Positions 12,039 to 23,161 of a DNA stretch of 64,000 bases are shown piece after piece. The notes under the pieces are model-generated. The model made no database searches and had not been told where the DNA came from. It worked only from the letters and a program-made list of their open reading frames with translations. The first letter of the stretch is position 1. The number at the start of each line of letters is the position of its first letter. Source of the DNA: Phytophthora hibernalis (Eukaryota > Oomycota > Peronosporomycetes > Peronosporales > Peronosporaceae); the NCBI GenBank assembly GCA_012656075.1, contig JAAKBF010000095.1, positions 186,001-250,000 of the forward strand, written 5' to 3'. The translations under genes were made by a program, and so were the position numbers.

Positions 12039-13051
12039 GGCTTTTGGTCGATGTAGACGTTTGACGCCTTCAGTACGTGGCCTCTCGGAGGAGAATTGCG
12101 AAGTGGCTGGCGCTGAGGCTTACCGCGGACAGGCGGAATGACAGTGTGTTTTGGTGGCTGCGTGTGTGGGTATAGACAACCGTTGCGTAACCGAGGTGGA
12201 GAATACAAAGAGCAAGTGAAAAAATGGCTGATGTCTATTCCTAGAAAAAGAGCCAGCCATAGGTTCGCCGGCACTATCGGCTGTGTAATGGCGAAACATG
12301 GCGAGGATCTCCATGCCGCTGGAGACGTTGATGGCGGTGGTGCTCGAGAGCTTCGTTGAGACCGAAACTATGGATCTTTAGGACGTCAGGATGACTCAGC
12401 AGCAGATTTTATCCGTGCACAGGAGCCGAAATTTGGAAAAGGATTTTGGATCTGATGCGATGTTCACGCCACTAGATTCTTGTCTAGATTGAGGGCACCC
12501 ACTACATGTACTGAGCGAAACAATGCGCTTCAAAGTGATTCCTGCTACTGCTGTACACGTGGTAAAAGCGATGGAGCTCATCTCTTGCCTCCAGGAAATC
12601 GCGACAGGCTTCGCATTAACATTCCAGCACCCCAAGAATCGCCAGAAAAACTCTCACGTCAGAGTTGCTGCTGCTGCATCAACGTCAACAAACTCTAAAC
12701 TATATCGAGCGAACCAGCGCAGAGCTCCGTGTGGGTCTTTAAGAAGGTGGGACCACGGAGACTCGCACTCGATTTCAGTGTTCGCCACTTCCCGAGTCGC
12801 AGGATTCGATCTGCAGTTATCCTGAATCGTCCAGATTGTCGAGCAACGAGTTCTACCTAATTGCTACGTTCAACAAGATCCATGGTACGGCTTCAACGCT
12901 ACCGACAACGCACAATATCTTAACGTTACCGTACACCATTGGTGACCAAACAACAGCAACCTTCACTTCACACACTTGCACAAGTGTAGCCATCCCATTC
13001 TCCATCATACCCAACCCCTTTTCAGCATAATCAGATCTTCCAAGAGCCAAA
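12039..13051. other. Intergenic stretch with one weak plus-strand frame
   Basis: Space between divergently transcribed genes (channel to the left, permease to the right), so both promoters lie here. An open frame from ATG 12523 (start MRFKVIPATAVHVVKAMEL) faintly resembles the N-terminus of a HUS1-type checkpoint clamp protein. It stops after about 55 plausible residues and no continuation was found, so it is not called. TACATGTA lies at 12503-12510. Confidence 0.35.
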
Positions 13052-15158
13052 ATGGACGACCTCAAGGTGACGCTGCTGTCTTCCCTGCGCCGGACGCCTC
13101 CTCTCTCCCTCCCCTTCCTCTCCACCTCGTCGTTCGCCCCGCATCCGCGACTTCAAACTGCGCAGTCGCCACTCGCTGCCTTCATGGATGTACCCTCCAG
13201 AGGGCGAGACTCGACGTCTCTTGGTTCCTGCACACTCGTTGCAAGCCACTCGCGAACGTCTCGAAGCTCCACACAATCAATTAGGTGAATGGCCGTCCAC
13301 TGCCATCTGCGGCAATGACATCCTGGCCAGCGTCCTGTACTCGTCCGGCATCGTGGCTGCAAAAGCCGGCAAACTCACGCCATTGGCGCAAACTCTCGTG
13401 GCTTTCGTGCTGTACCTCTTCCGCTCCATCTACGAGGAGGCGGTGACTGCCATCCCACTCAATGGAGGTTCCTACAACGTGCTCCTTAACACCACTTCAA
13501 AGAGAACTGCAGCAGTTGCAGCCACACTCGGCATCATCTCGTACTTGGCTACGGGCGTCGTCTCCGGCACCTCGGCCTTGAGGTATTTAGACACCCAAAT
13601 GGACGTGAGTGTCGTACCAGGTACAGTCGCACTGCTGTTTGTGTTTGCAATACTGTCCATTGTCGGCATTGCTGAGAGCGCCACAGTGGCGTTGGGTATT
13701 TTCATTGCTCACGTCGCGACGTTGACGCTGCTGAGCGGCTTTTCGCTGTATTTCGCTCTGCAACATCCGGAGATTTTTCTGGCCAATATGAAGACGGATT
13801 TCCCAAGTGTGAACGTGGCGGGAGACTTGGTGAAGGAAATTTACTGACGGGGATCTTCTTTGGATATTCGTCGGCGATGCTGGGCATTACCGGCTTTGAG
13901 ACGTCGGCGCAGTTCGTGGAGGAACAAGCGCCCGGTGTTTTCCGCAAAACGCTGAGAAATATGTGGCTTTTCGCAACGTTTTACAATTTGTTGCTGTCGT
14001 TTTTGTCGCTGGCGGTGCTGCCCCTGGAAGGACCTGGTGGGATTTATAATGACAAGGACGTGGTGCTGGCAACCATGGGTCGCGTGGTGGCGGGCAAGTT
14101 GTTGGAGAGTTGGGTGTCCATTGACGCCTTCATTGTGCTGGCAGGTGGAGTGCTGACGTCGTACGTGGGCATTACGGGGCTCGTACGTCGCCTGGCCTTT
14201 GATCGAGTACTACCAGCGTTCCTCACACACACTAACAAGTGGCGAGGCACGAACCACCACATCATCATGCTCTTCTTCGCGCTGCAGGCCAGTCTAGTGA
14301 TTCTACTCCACGCTGATGCTTCAGTGCTTGCTGGGGTGTTTACGTTTGCGTTCCTGGGTGTCATGGCGCTTTTCGCCTTTGGGTGCATGTTGCTCAAATT
14401 GAAGCGAGAAGATATCCCGCGTGACGTGCACGCTCCGTGGTGGAGCTGCATTTTTGGTCTGGTGATGGTGCTTCTTGGACTGCTGGGCAATCTGCTGGGT
14501 GACCCGGCCATCTTTACCTACTTTGCGCTGTACTTCGTGGTCTTTGCCTCGACGATGTTCATCATGCTGGAGCGCGTCTTCATTTTGCGCATCTTGCTTT
14601 ACATCATGCAGCAACTTTTCCCGTCTCGCGGTGCTCGCGATGTGGAAGACATTGAAGCGGCAAACTCTCAAGGTAAAGTGAAGGACGGATCACGGACCGG
14701 AGCCAAGGAGGCCGCACCATCACAGCGGTGCTTCAAGAAATTCATCTTCCGCCGATCGTGTTCTTCATCAAAACACCCGATCTGCCGGTGCTCAACAAGG
14801 CCATCCTGTATGTACGCAAGAACGAGCACACACACAATTTGCACGTGGTGCACGTGAGTGCGGACGCTGATTTGGAAGAAGACAGCAGTGCAGAGGTGAC
14901 TGAAGCCGATGTTCAACGCCGGCAGCTCGAGAGGAGAACGTAGAGGACATGCGTGAGATGACCCGTGTGTTTGACCTGACGTACCCGAAGCTCAAAATTG
15001 ATTTCGTGCACGTTTGCGGGTCGAGCTTTGATACAGCGCTCGTTCACTGGCTTTCGGAAGAATTGCGTGTGCAGCCCAACATGATGTTCATTCGGCAGCC
15101 TGGCACGAAGCACATCCACCAGGTTGCAGCGCTAGGCGTGCGTGTTATCACTGGCTAG
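13052..15158 (+). CDS. APC-family amino acid permease with cytosolic C-terminal domain
   Basis: Locus of about 700 codons in several frames. ATG 13052 (MDDLKVTLLSS) starts the protein. The permease core follows: CGNDILASVLYSSGIVAAKAG (TM1 with the APC unwound glycine region), TM2-TM7 to about 13840, then FFGYSSAMLGITGFETSAQFVEE, which matches the conserved TM6-loop of APC transporters, and further spans to about 14620. The C-terminal part (14720-15158) is soluble (VRKNEHTHNLHVVHVS, PKLKIDFVHVCGSSFD) and resembles a universal-stress-type fold, as in some bacterial APC permeases. Frame changes near 13100 (two), 13841-13843 (TTT), 14710 (GG) and about 14922 all need one added base. This argues for assembly error, not decay. 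A decayed second copy of the middle of this gene lies at 21640-21845. Role: proton- or sodium-coupled amino acid or amine uptake, by family. Confidence 0.75.
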
Positions 15159-15256
15159 GAACTGAAGGACTCATGTACATGTAGAGGATTGTAAATATTT
15201 TGTATTTCTGCACCTCGTCGCAGCTTCTCCAGTATCCTCATCAAGTCAAGTCGGGC

Positions 15257-15997
15257 ATGGCAGTCGCTCGTATCAACCGCGCCATCGCTGGGTTGCATTT
15301 GGACAATGTGATGCAGGTTCCAGAAGGCATGAGTATTCGTGTCTGTGACGCATCGGCTGCAGAATGGGACGCATTCGTCGAGAGTGAGGATCAAGTGCTC
15401 AAGTCAACCCACATGGAGTGGGTTGACGGCAGCATCATTATCGTGGAATTGGCGACGCCAGAGCATGAAGTGTACATCTCACGTTTCCACAGAAACTTTT
15501 TGCACGATGACGTCGTCTACGCAAACATGCAAGGCTATGGGGCGGCTTTCTTTCGGACGGCAAGGCCCAAGCTCGAGGCGGATCTGAGCTATGGACCACT
15601 GCATGCTCCTTTGCCTGCAGGGTTGAACCATTATCGCGATTGGCACACTCTCAAGGTCGAAGTTGGCTTTTCGCGTCGGTGGGGGTACGCTGCAGGACAA
15701 CTTGACTGGAAGGCCAATCGATGGGCCACCTTTGTGGGCGTTCGCTACATTCTGTGTATTGCAGTCTGGAGAAACCTAGCACGCGCAGAATACAAGCTTT
15801 ACACGGTGGGAAGGTTGGGCGTCGCTCTCCCAGAACAGCAGCCGATCCCTGTACAGGCTCCGCATACAGTGGTGACTTTCAACTCGCGTGTTCTACTGGG
15901 TTTGCATCCAAGAGGTGCACTGCCTGGAGGATTTCCAGATCCACTACCTCTCGATCTGTACCAGATTTTGGTTGAAGCTCGACGTGCGTGGCCTTGA
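15257..15997 (+). CDS. Uma2-like PD-(D/E)XK nuclease-fold protein, copy A (intact)
   Basis: Intact intronless frame of 246 residues from ATG 15257. The pattern fits Uma2/DUF820, the bacterial family of putative PD-(D/E)XK endonucleases. It runs as follows: MEWVDGSIIIVELATPEH (residues 53-70, cf. the family's E-x-x-x-G ... P-x-x-H start), acidic Asp109 in LEADLSYGP, Glu135 in LKVEVGFS (the E of the E-V-x-S strand), then a helix with Lys152 (LDWKANRW) and GVRYILCIAV (161-170). Candidate active-site residues are Asp109, Glu135 and Lys152; this is a by-eye assignment. The N-terminus MAVARIN and the C-terminal RVLLGL ... PFP/FPDPL ... DLYQIL block are shared by copies B-E. No signal peptide. The gene follows the permease by about 100 bp. 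Function in oomycetes is unknown. Confidence 0.7.
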   Translation: MAVARINRAIAGLHLDNVMQVPEGMSIRVCDASAAEWDAFVESEDQVLKSTHMEWVDGSIIIVELATPEHEVYISRFHRNFLHDDVVYANMQGYGAAFFRTARPKLEADLSYGPLHAPLPAGLNHYRDWHTLKVEVGFSRRWGYAAGQLDWKANRWATFVGVRYILCIAVWRNLARAEYKLYTVGRLGVALPEQQPIPVQAPHTVVTFNSRVLLGLHPRGALPGGFPDPLPLDLYQILVEARRAWP

Positions 15998-16073
15998 CGA
16001 AGGGAAACACTGCTTAGTACTTACTGGAAATAACTTTATCAAACATTTGACGTGTTGACGACAATTGTTGGTC

Positions 16074-16409
16074 TGACGTTCCACACGAACTTGGGAGCTG
16101 GAACTCCCACCAACAGGCAGCGTGTATTGCGTAGTTGGAAGTAAAATGTGAACTGAGCTAAATCTAACGCACTTCTCTATGTTGCTCTCTCCTGCTAATC
16201 CTTAGCAGTCCAGGGAGGGACTTGTTGTTGCAGTTGCAGTTGTCCTGTAGCAGGGCTATCCGTGCTACAGCTGAAGATTGGTTGTATCGATTCTTGTGGC
16301 GCTGCGGGTCGCAGTGCAGAGGTTTTGTCACTCGACGGTAGGCTGCGCCACTCTTCCTGGCTTCGTGGTTAGGACTGCTTGTCCATTACAATGTTGAGCT
16401 TCCAGCTCA
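16074..16409 (-). repeat. 3' LTR of the chromovirus
   Basis: 336 bp, beginning TGACGTTCC and ending CCAGCTCA on the plus strand (TG...CA ends). It is nearly identical to 21158-21494. Differences seen include CTGCTAATCC versus CTGCCAATCC, GGGAGGG versus GGGAGAG, and one base missing in GGTTTTG versus GGTTCTTG. Confidence 0.92.
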
Positions 16410-16500
16410 CCATCACACAGCCACCCCAAGCAGTCATACACCACGATCCGACATCTTGGTGTGCTGCTGGCCATGCAGTGCGCTATGCTGTCGAAAAACT

Positions 16501-19500
16501 CTAGCGATTCTTCCGCTGCAATGTCGTTGTCATGGCACGTCGAAGCCGATCGTCGTTAGCTTCGTCCGCGTATAGTTCCATTAGTTTTGGCACGTCCTCG
16601 ACCAGTGTCTTCAGCGGCTCCCAGGAGTCCTCGATCTCCTCGAGACCTTGCCACTTTACCTTTATCTGGAATATCCGCATGCTGTTGTTGTAGCGGTGGT
16701 CCACCAAAGCATCCACAGCCAGTAGTGTACCTTGAGACGCGACGTGGTCGATCATTTCAGCGGAAACGTTGAGAGACGAATCCGCGTAGTGCTTTAGGCG
16801 TGACGGATGTATCTTCATGGACTTCCCTGTCACTAAATGTTCCAATGTAAAGTAATACTCGGCCGCACCTGTCACTCTGTACGGACCGACCCAAGTCACT
16901 CCGAGCTTATTGGCGTAAAGTTTCTCATCTACCCGAGATCGAAGCACATAGTCACCAATCGAGAAATTAACGGGTCGCTCAAAGTGTCTTCGACCGCGGT
17001 AAAGAACTGCGTCGCGCTTGCGCTCCTCTTCAACTGCTTTGTACATCCGTTGTATGCTCGCTCGCATCAGCCGTAGTTTGTTTTCCAAGTCGGGGCGCTC
17101 TTTAGGCAACGAAACTACCCGGTCCTTCTCTCCCGGCAGCAGCACAGTGTCCAACGTGCTTGGGCAGGGTAGCCCAGTGAAAAGTTCGATCGGGGCCCTG
17201 TTCGCTAGCGACTGCACCGGAGAGTGGTTTAGGCTGGACTGCACGAGCGGTAGGAGGTGTGGCCAATCTAAAGCACTCACTCTGAACTCCAGCATCAGTG
17301 CCTTCAGAACTTGAATGATATCTCTAATCACCCTCTCCACTCTACCATTTTTCCACGGAGTATATGCCAAAGTAAATCGTTGTTGTGATTTGAGGCGCCG
17401 GTTTAACTCTGCAATCACCTTGCTCGTGAAGTGTGTGCCAGAGGCGCTGACCCTATTCCAAAACGACTGTACCAGTCGAGAATGGCCGCAGCAGCTACCT
17501 GCGATGTAGGTCCGTCACACGCGACGAGCTCCGCAAAGTGCGTTGCTTCGTCCTTCATCACCAGGACGTAACGCGATGTTCCAAACGACTCCCCCAAGGT
17601 CAAGAAATCCCAATGCAGTGTCTCGTTCCTCTTGAAAGTAAAATGAGTCTCACTAAACGGTCTAGGGATAATATCTCCACCCTTCACGTGTAAACAGAGC
17701 AAACACCTACGGCAAAATGAACGGACCCGCTCATTCAGACCGTTGAATTTGAAAATTCGGCGGAGGGGATTAACCATCACGTGTATTCCGCGATGTCCAC
17801 TCGCTCCGCAATGAACAATAACCATAATGCGCTGCTGCAGCTCCGTAGCGCTGCTAGGTAACCAGATGCGACCATCTATTCGCCATACACCGTCATCAAG
17901 TTTACTTGCGGTGGATGGCGCCTGACGGCTTCCCTGCACCTCAGCAATCTCCTCCAAAGACGGCCACACAAAGTCGTCTGAATCAAGTAGACGGGGACTT
18001 TGTGCCGTCTGCTCGTGCGTCGAATGGAAACCCTTTGTCTGCTTCTCCCATTTTCGTTTGCTGCCCGAAACATGTTTTGCGCTGCTCCGCAGTGTGCTGA
18101 CGCTTGGCTTGCCTCCCCACCTCGAGATGAGATCCGCCCACACGTTGTTTGCACCCTCAATATGTTCGATTGAGTACCTTTACTCCATTAGCTTCGTTGA
18201 CCATCGTAGAAGCTTTCCACGCATGGTCTTCTTTAGCTCTTTGCTCGGTGCAAACAAATGAATAATGTTCCGATGATCGCAGTACATTTTGAAGCCTTGT
18301 GGACGCAGCAACAAATACTCCAACCTCTCACACGCATGCACGATCGGGTAACACTCCTTCTCAATAACGCTCCAGTTTAGCGCCGACCCACTGAACGATC
18401 CACCCATGCAAATTAGTAGCTCGTGATGTTGTTCTTGGATCGGTTTGTCATGCTTTCAGTCCCCAACTTGGCTGACAATGAGTCCCCATGCAGAATCAGA
18501 AGCGTCTGACAGCAAACAGATCTGCTTCGTAGGGTCAGGATACGTGAGCATAGCGGAGTTCGAAAGCAGATCCTTCACGTCTGCGAAGCTTGCTAACGCA
18601 TCTTGCGAGAGGCTGATACGAATACTCTCTGCAGCTCGTTTGCTACGCTTCGTACCACGAAGCGATTCATCAAGTCGTTCCTGCAAGGCTTCACAACCCG
18701 AGCATAGTCCACTAATCCGTCACGCATCCAGTTCGTTGCACAGACAAACTGTTGCAATTCAGCGGCAGTGCTGGGTGGCGAGATCTTCTGTAGAGCCTGA
18801 ATTCGCTCCGGGTCGTGCCCAACACCGTCCTTGTTGATGATCCTGCCGCACCACTTAATTTCAGTCTCAAAAGTTTGCACTTCCGAGTGTTGAGCTTAAA
18901 CCCAAAACTATCGAGTCGCTTGAGGATGGCCTCGATCACATCCATGAGGTCGATCACAGTGTCCGCGTAAGCCAGCAGATCGTCGATCCAAACAAGCACA
19001 CACTCGTGCAGATACTCTTTGAGTACTTCCTCCACTGTTGACTGAAAATGCAACGCTGCATCCGTACAACCTTGCGGCACTCTCGTTGGGGTGAAAATTC
19101 CTCTGTCCGTCATATACGAGAGAAGCTCTTGAGAGTCTTTGTGCAGAGGGAGTTGCCAAAACCCTTAATGAAATCAAAGATAGCATAGAATTTCTTGCCC
19201 TTGCACTTTTCCAATCGTACTTGCAAACTGGGCATCACTCCAGCAATGCTTTCTGTCATCGAGTTTATCGGCCGATAGTCATTCGCCTGGCGGAACTCGT
19301 TGCTGTTTGGCTTCCGAACCGGTAGGGCTGCACATGCCCACCGGCTCTCCTTATTCTCAATCACCCAACCAAGTCGCACCAGCTCAGCGTTGAACTTCGC
19401 AAGAAACTCCGACTTCTCAGGGCTGTACTGCCGAACTTTGCACTTGAAGGGTTTAGCTTCAGGTTTCAGCCGAATCCTCAGTGGTGGTACTCTAGCAGGC

Positions 19501-20170
19501 GGGTCATCGCCGAGGACGAGCCTCCATCCCTTGAAAGAAAACAGTATGCCTATCAACCGTTCTTCTTCAGCACCAGGTGAAACTATTCCACGCTCCACAC
19601 ATTCTGCTACCATGACATTAATCACGTTGGCGGCGTATCACCACGTACCGGCATTCCGGCCGGGTCTCCAAATGAGTCGTCATCAGTCAAGTTGCGTGCA
19701 GCGAGCTGCTCAAGCTCACGATCCACATCAATACCCAACTCTGAGAGGAGAACGCGACCAACGATCAACTCATCGTCGTCCGATTCCACCACAAGACACC
19801 GCTTCGGGTCTTGGCATCTCACTGGACCGGCCGCTGTATTCAGGCACAGATACACATCAATACCATGCGTCGCAGTGAGCACTGTGCCTCCGACGGCTTC
19901 TAATTCCACTGGGTCATCCAGTTCCACAACTACTACATCCTGGTCAAGAGTCTGCAACTCCTGGACGTGATTGTGCGAAATGATGTTCCAGTCGGATCCA
20001 CTATCCGCACAGTAGGGCAGTTCCAGCAACGCATTCAACCTGGCTGTCGATCGCACGCGGTTGTGCGTTTTCGTACACCTTTTACCCTGAATCTCTTTGC
20101 CGACTGCCTTTGGGGGATCGTTTTGCCAGAATTGCCTCCTTCTGTGCTTCATCAATATCAGGGCACTCAC
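16501..20170 (-). pseudogene. Chromovirus pol: protease, RT, RNase H, integrase, chromodomain (broken)
   Basis: Read right to left. Aspartic protease (YCADSGSDWNIIS, about 20030) comes first. RT follows, with the substrate segment RWACAALPVRKPN, the RQANDYRPIN motif, the VPQG motif and the catalytic WIDDLL box (about 18985). RNase H has its acidic SDAS core (about 18515). Integrase has an HHCC-type zinc region, the catalytic DWLHWDFLT-like segment and GTHF region (about 17440), and the EYTPWKNGRVER-like motif (LAYTPWKNGRVERV). A chromodomain (FQIKVKWQGLEEIEDSWEP, about 16640) closes it. The frame is broken several times. Most shifts have the missing-base sign seen elsewhere in the window. Two in-frame stops are true substitutions: TGA near 18456 and TAA near 18180. 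The element is therefore probably non-autonomous now. Confidence 0.85.
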
Positions 20171-21125
20171 TCAACCAATGATCCTTGCCGCAGTTAAAAC
20201 AACCGCCACGCGGCTTGCTTTTCGCGGCCGTATTTGATGATCCAGTGGCTGGAGGCCTCGTAACATGGCGCTCGGTGCCAGATTCGGCCTGCATCTTACG
20301 CTTTGTTCCCCACGACTTAGAGCCGGCAGCAGTTCGGTCGCTGCCGTTTCTACCATTAGCACGTCGCTCTCCATGTCGTGGTTTGATTTCCTGTTTCGGC
20401 TGGTGCTGCAGTCGTTTGCGATTAGCCACCGAGCGGAACACTTTTTCCAGCTCCAGTGCCTTCTCCTTGACGAGCTTGTACAAAGCCACATCATTCTTTG
20501 TGCTGGCCTTGTCAATGAGTTTTTGATGAGTCGCTACCTCGTCACGAATTGCTGTTGGCTGCAGATACTTCTTCAGTATCGTGCATTTATGATTAATTCC
20601 CATCGGAGTGGTAAACGTGGCCTGCAATCCGTTGCACGAAATGATGTCCTCGCACAGTTTGAAGTAGTTCACCACCCGGGCTTGCACATCGGACTCCTGC
20701 AGGTCCATATGCAACTCGTCGTCGAACAGCGCATCGATATTCACGATCGAGCCGTTCTTCACGTTGGCGACAATCTTGTCAATCTCACTGACGATTCGCT
20801 CCTCCGTGATCGACTCGAGAGGTATCTCCCAGTCGAACTTGCATAACATCTTCAGCAGCGCGTGGTCGAACGTGCTCTTGATACTCATCATCGCCTTGGT
20901 GATGTCTTCACCAGAGACGGCACAGCGAGCAGCAATCGCGTCCTCGTACTCTCTGCGCTCTTTCTTCCACTGAACGAGGCTTGCATGCGAGATGTCCTTG
21001 ATCCATGGCGGCAGAATGGCTGACGACGTGATCGGTACGCTCGCCATACCCGTTCCTTCGCCTTCGCTTTCGTTTTGGCCTCGACGTGGGGTGTCCACCG
21101 CCGAACGACCCCTTCTTGTCCGCAT
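20082..21125 (-). CDS. Chromovirus gag with zinc knuckle
   Basis: Open frame of about 347 codons from ATG 21125, just inside the 5' LTR. The N-terminal half is helical capsid-like sequence (VNYFKLCEDIISCNGLQATF, then HQKLIDKAS). A basic Arg/Lys-rich stretch follows, then one CCHC-type knuckle, CFNCGKDHWLSEC, with only three residues between the second Cys and His. That spacing differs from the classical CX2CX4HX4C; I believe it also occurs in other oomycete elements, but that is from memory. The protease frame overlaps the gag end by about 90 bases in a different frame. The frame relation fits either a +1 shift or two missing bases; given the base losses elsewhere, the second cannot be excluded. 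Confidence 0.85.
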   Translation of the reverse strand: MRTRRGRSAVDTPRRGQNESEGEGTGMASVPITSSAILPPWIKDISHASLVQWKKERREYEDAIAARCAVSGEDITKAMMSIKSTFDHALLKMLCKFDWEIPLESITEERIVSEIDKIVANVKNGSIVNIDALFDDELHMDLQESDVQARVVNYFKLCEDIISCNGLQATFTTPMGINHKCTILKKYLQPTAIRDEVATHQKLIDKASTKNDVALYKLVKEKALELEKVFRSVANRKRLQHQPKQEIKPRHGERRANGRNGSDRTAAGSKSWGTKRKMQAESGTERHVTRPPATGSSNTAAKSKPRGGCFNCGKDHWLSECPDIDEAQKEAILAKRSPKGSRQRDSG

Positions 21126-21157
21126 CCGTGTTTGAACAGATACTATTGTTAACAATG

Positions 21158-21494
21158 TGACGTTCCACACGAACTTGGGAGCTGGAACTCCCACCAACAG
21201 GCAGCGTGTATTGCGTAGTTGGAAGTAAAATGTGAACTGAGCTAAATCTAACGCACTTCTCTATGTTGCTCTCTCCTGCCAATCCTTAGCAGACCAGGGA
21301 GAGACTTGTTGTTGCAGTTGCAGTTGTCCTGTAGCAGGGCTATCCGTGCTACAGCTGAAGATTGGTTGTATCGATTCTTGTGGCGCTGCGGGTCGCAGTG
21401 CAGAGGTTCTTGTCACTCGACGGTAGGCTGCGCCACTCTTCCTGGCTTCGTGGTTAGGACTGCTTGTCCATTACAATGTTGAGCTTCCAGCTCA
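21158..21494 (-). repeat. 5' LTR of the chromovirus
   Basis: 337 bp copy of the LTR, TG...CA bounded. It is adjacent to the gag start (ATG 21125 on the minus strand). The external flank on the right begins CAAGTACATATAT and does not duplicate the left flank of the element. Confidence 0.92.
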
Positions 21495-21639
21495 CAAGTA
21501 CATATATATTGTGGTCGTCACGAAAACTGTATTACAAGGCCCCGTTTTTAATTTAATCAGCCGCCGGATCAAACGATCGGGTTACAGTAGTAACGGGTAA
21601 CGGAAAATGGCGCACGGAGATTTTCTTTTGGTTCTGGTC

Positions 21640-21845
21640 GGCCCGAACTTTGTGGAGTTTTTCCCGCAAAATGCTTCTTCAGAAGTATGTATTTTTCGCC
21701 ACATCTTACACCTTGTTGTCGTCGTTTTTGTCGCTGGCGGTGCTGCCGTTATCGGATAGAAGGACCTGGCGGGATATTTACCGTTGTGGTGCTGGCGATC
21801 ATGGGTCGGGTGGTGGTTGGAGAGCTGGGTGTCCATTGCCTTCAT
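21640..21845 (+). pseudogene. Relic of a second APC permease copy
   Basis: A 200-bp stretch aligns by eye with the middle of the intact permease (13910-14135). Shared blocks are TTTTCCCGCAAAA/TTTTCCGCAAAA, TTGTTGTCGTCGTTTTTGTCG, CTGGCGGTGCTGCC, GAAGGACCTGGCGGGATATTTA, ATCATGGGTCGGGTGGTGG and GAGAGCTGGGTGTCCATTG. It carries insertions, deletions and substitutions and has no usable frame. It ends about 110 bp before Uma2-like copy B, mirroring the permease then copy A order on the other side of the retroelement. It marks a duplicated segment. Confidence 0.8.
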
Positions 21846-21958
21846 AATTTGATTTTGTGAGTACCTGAGTTTTAGTGCTCACTTTTCTTTGCTACCTCCT
21901 CCCAGACTACCATGATGGGTGACAGACAGTATCACAAGCGATATCCAACGCAAAGTAG

Positions 21959-22725
21959 ATGGCAGTCGCTCGCATTAACCAGGAAATCGCCCGACTTCGT
22001 TTGGACAGTGCATCGCAGATTCCGCGTGGGGGCGTGAGTGACGTGACCGTAGAGGAATGGAATGCGTACGTGAAAAGCGACAACCAAGAGCTCAAGTCGT
22101 CCTGCATGGAGTGGGTCGACGGGGAAATCTACATCGTGGAGCTGCCTTCTCTTGAGCACGATTACTACACCGAGGAAATGAGGGTCTTGATTGTCAGCCA
22201 GCCTGCTGTTGGTAAATACCTGAAAAATCATGGCACATCGCCCCTGCCAAGGGCGAGCCGCAACCAGGTCAAGTACCAAGCTGATGCCTCTTACGGGCCC
22301 ACACCATCAGTGGGGTTAACTTGCTACTTGGTGTGCCGAGGTTTGCGGCGTGGCGCACTTTCGTGATCGAGGTTGGATATTCGCGTAAATGGGGGACCCA
22401 ACGTGGGTTTCTCGACTGGAAAGCCCAGAGGTGGGCCGCTATTGCTGGTGTACGCTACATCTTATGTGTGGCAGTCGAAGAAGAGCTGAAAAGTGCTGAG
22501 TACAAGTTGTACACCGTGCAGCAGGGCTACCAGCTTCTCGATCAAGATCCCATGTCTGTGGTCGCTCCGCAGACTTTGGTTTCGTTAGACCCTCGAGTAC
22601 TATTGGGCTTGGGACCTGGTGACGAACTACCAAGAGACCCACTGATAACGGGTGTTCCGTTCTCAGACCCGTTTGCGATTGACCTGTACGCAGCTCTGGA
22701 ACGTGCTCGGGTTGGTATGGCTTGA
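21959..22725 (+). CDS. Uma2-like nuclease-fold protein, copy B (one frame break)
   Basis: About 255 residues from ATG 21959 (MAVARINQEIARL). The same landmarks as copy A are present: CMEWVDGEIYIVELPSLEH, ADASYGP, FVIEVGYSRKWG, LDWKAQRWA, GVRYILCVAV and YKLYTVQQG, with the C-terminal RVLLGL ... PFSDPFAIDLYAAL block. The frame shifts once near 22322, where one added base in AACTTG makes the alignment to copy A continuous. This copy may therefore be intact in the organism. It is much more diverged from A than copy C is, so it is an older paralogue. It lies 110 bp downstream of the permease relic. Confidence 0.65.
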
Positions 22726-23161
22726 ACATGTATCAAGGGCGGGTCGGTGTGAGGCTACCTACAAACAATTTGCTGGTTATCGAAGTGCATGAAAAGCAGA
22801 AATGCTCAATTTTAATTAAAATTGACATGTGATATACCCGCGTCTCCTCATCAAAATATTTGTCGTTGCTTGTTCTCTGAAATTTACCATGTATTTCAGA
22901 GTAAAACTGAATCCCCTGGTTTGATTTATAGTTTACCCGTTCTCCTGTCAAATTCGGTTGGTTGCTTGCAGCAGGAAAACAGGTTTAAGTACAAAAAGAC
23001 TAACGAGAGAATAGTGGGAATAGTCGATACCCCGTCCAAAGCGATATTCTTTGTGGATGTGCCTCTGGCGGCGATTGTACTACCGTCGTGCCACATTTCG
23101 ACAACAGCAAAAAGCTGTTTCCTTTCTCTACAGCATTTGCTAAACCGCGCTAACTCCCAGC
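22726..23161. other. Spacer without recognised gene
   Basis: About 435 bp between Uma2-like copy B and the 3' end of the effector gene (convergent genes). A 118-codon plus-strand frame (22822-23178) has no family signal and reads into the antisense of the effector. It is not called. Confidence 0.45.

Larger units (their letters stand above)
16074..21494 (-). mobile_element. Ty3/gypsy chromovirus, full-length with decayed coding frames
   Basis: LTR retrotransposon of 5.4 kb on the minus strand. Order is 5' LTR (21494-21158), gag with zinc knuckle, aspartic protease, reverse transcriptase, RNase H, integrase, chromodomain and 3' LTR (16409-16074). The gag-PR-RT-RH-INT order plus a C-terminal chromodomain defines the chromovirus branch of Ty3/gypsy. 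The two LTRs differ at only a handful of positions over about 336 bp, so insertion is recent. No matching target duplication is visible: TGGTC lies left of the element and CAAGT right. The element sits between two copies of the permease + Uma2-like unit. Confidence 0.9.

Noticed and set aside
12523..12825. Possible HUS1 N-terminus (MRFKVIPATAVHVVKAMEL)
   Set aside because: Resemblance covers about 20 residues only and no further exon with HUS1 features was found in either direction.
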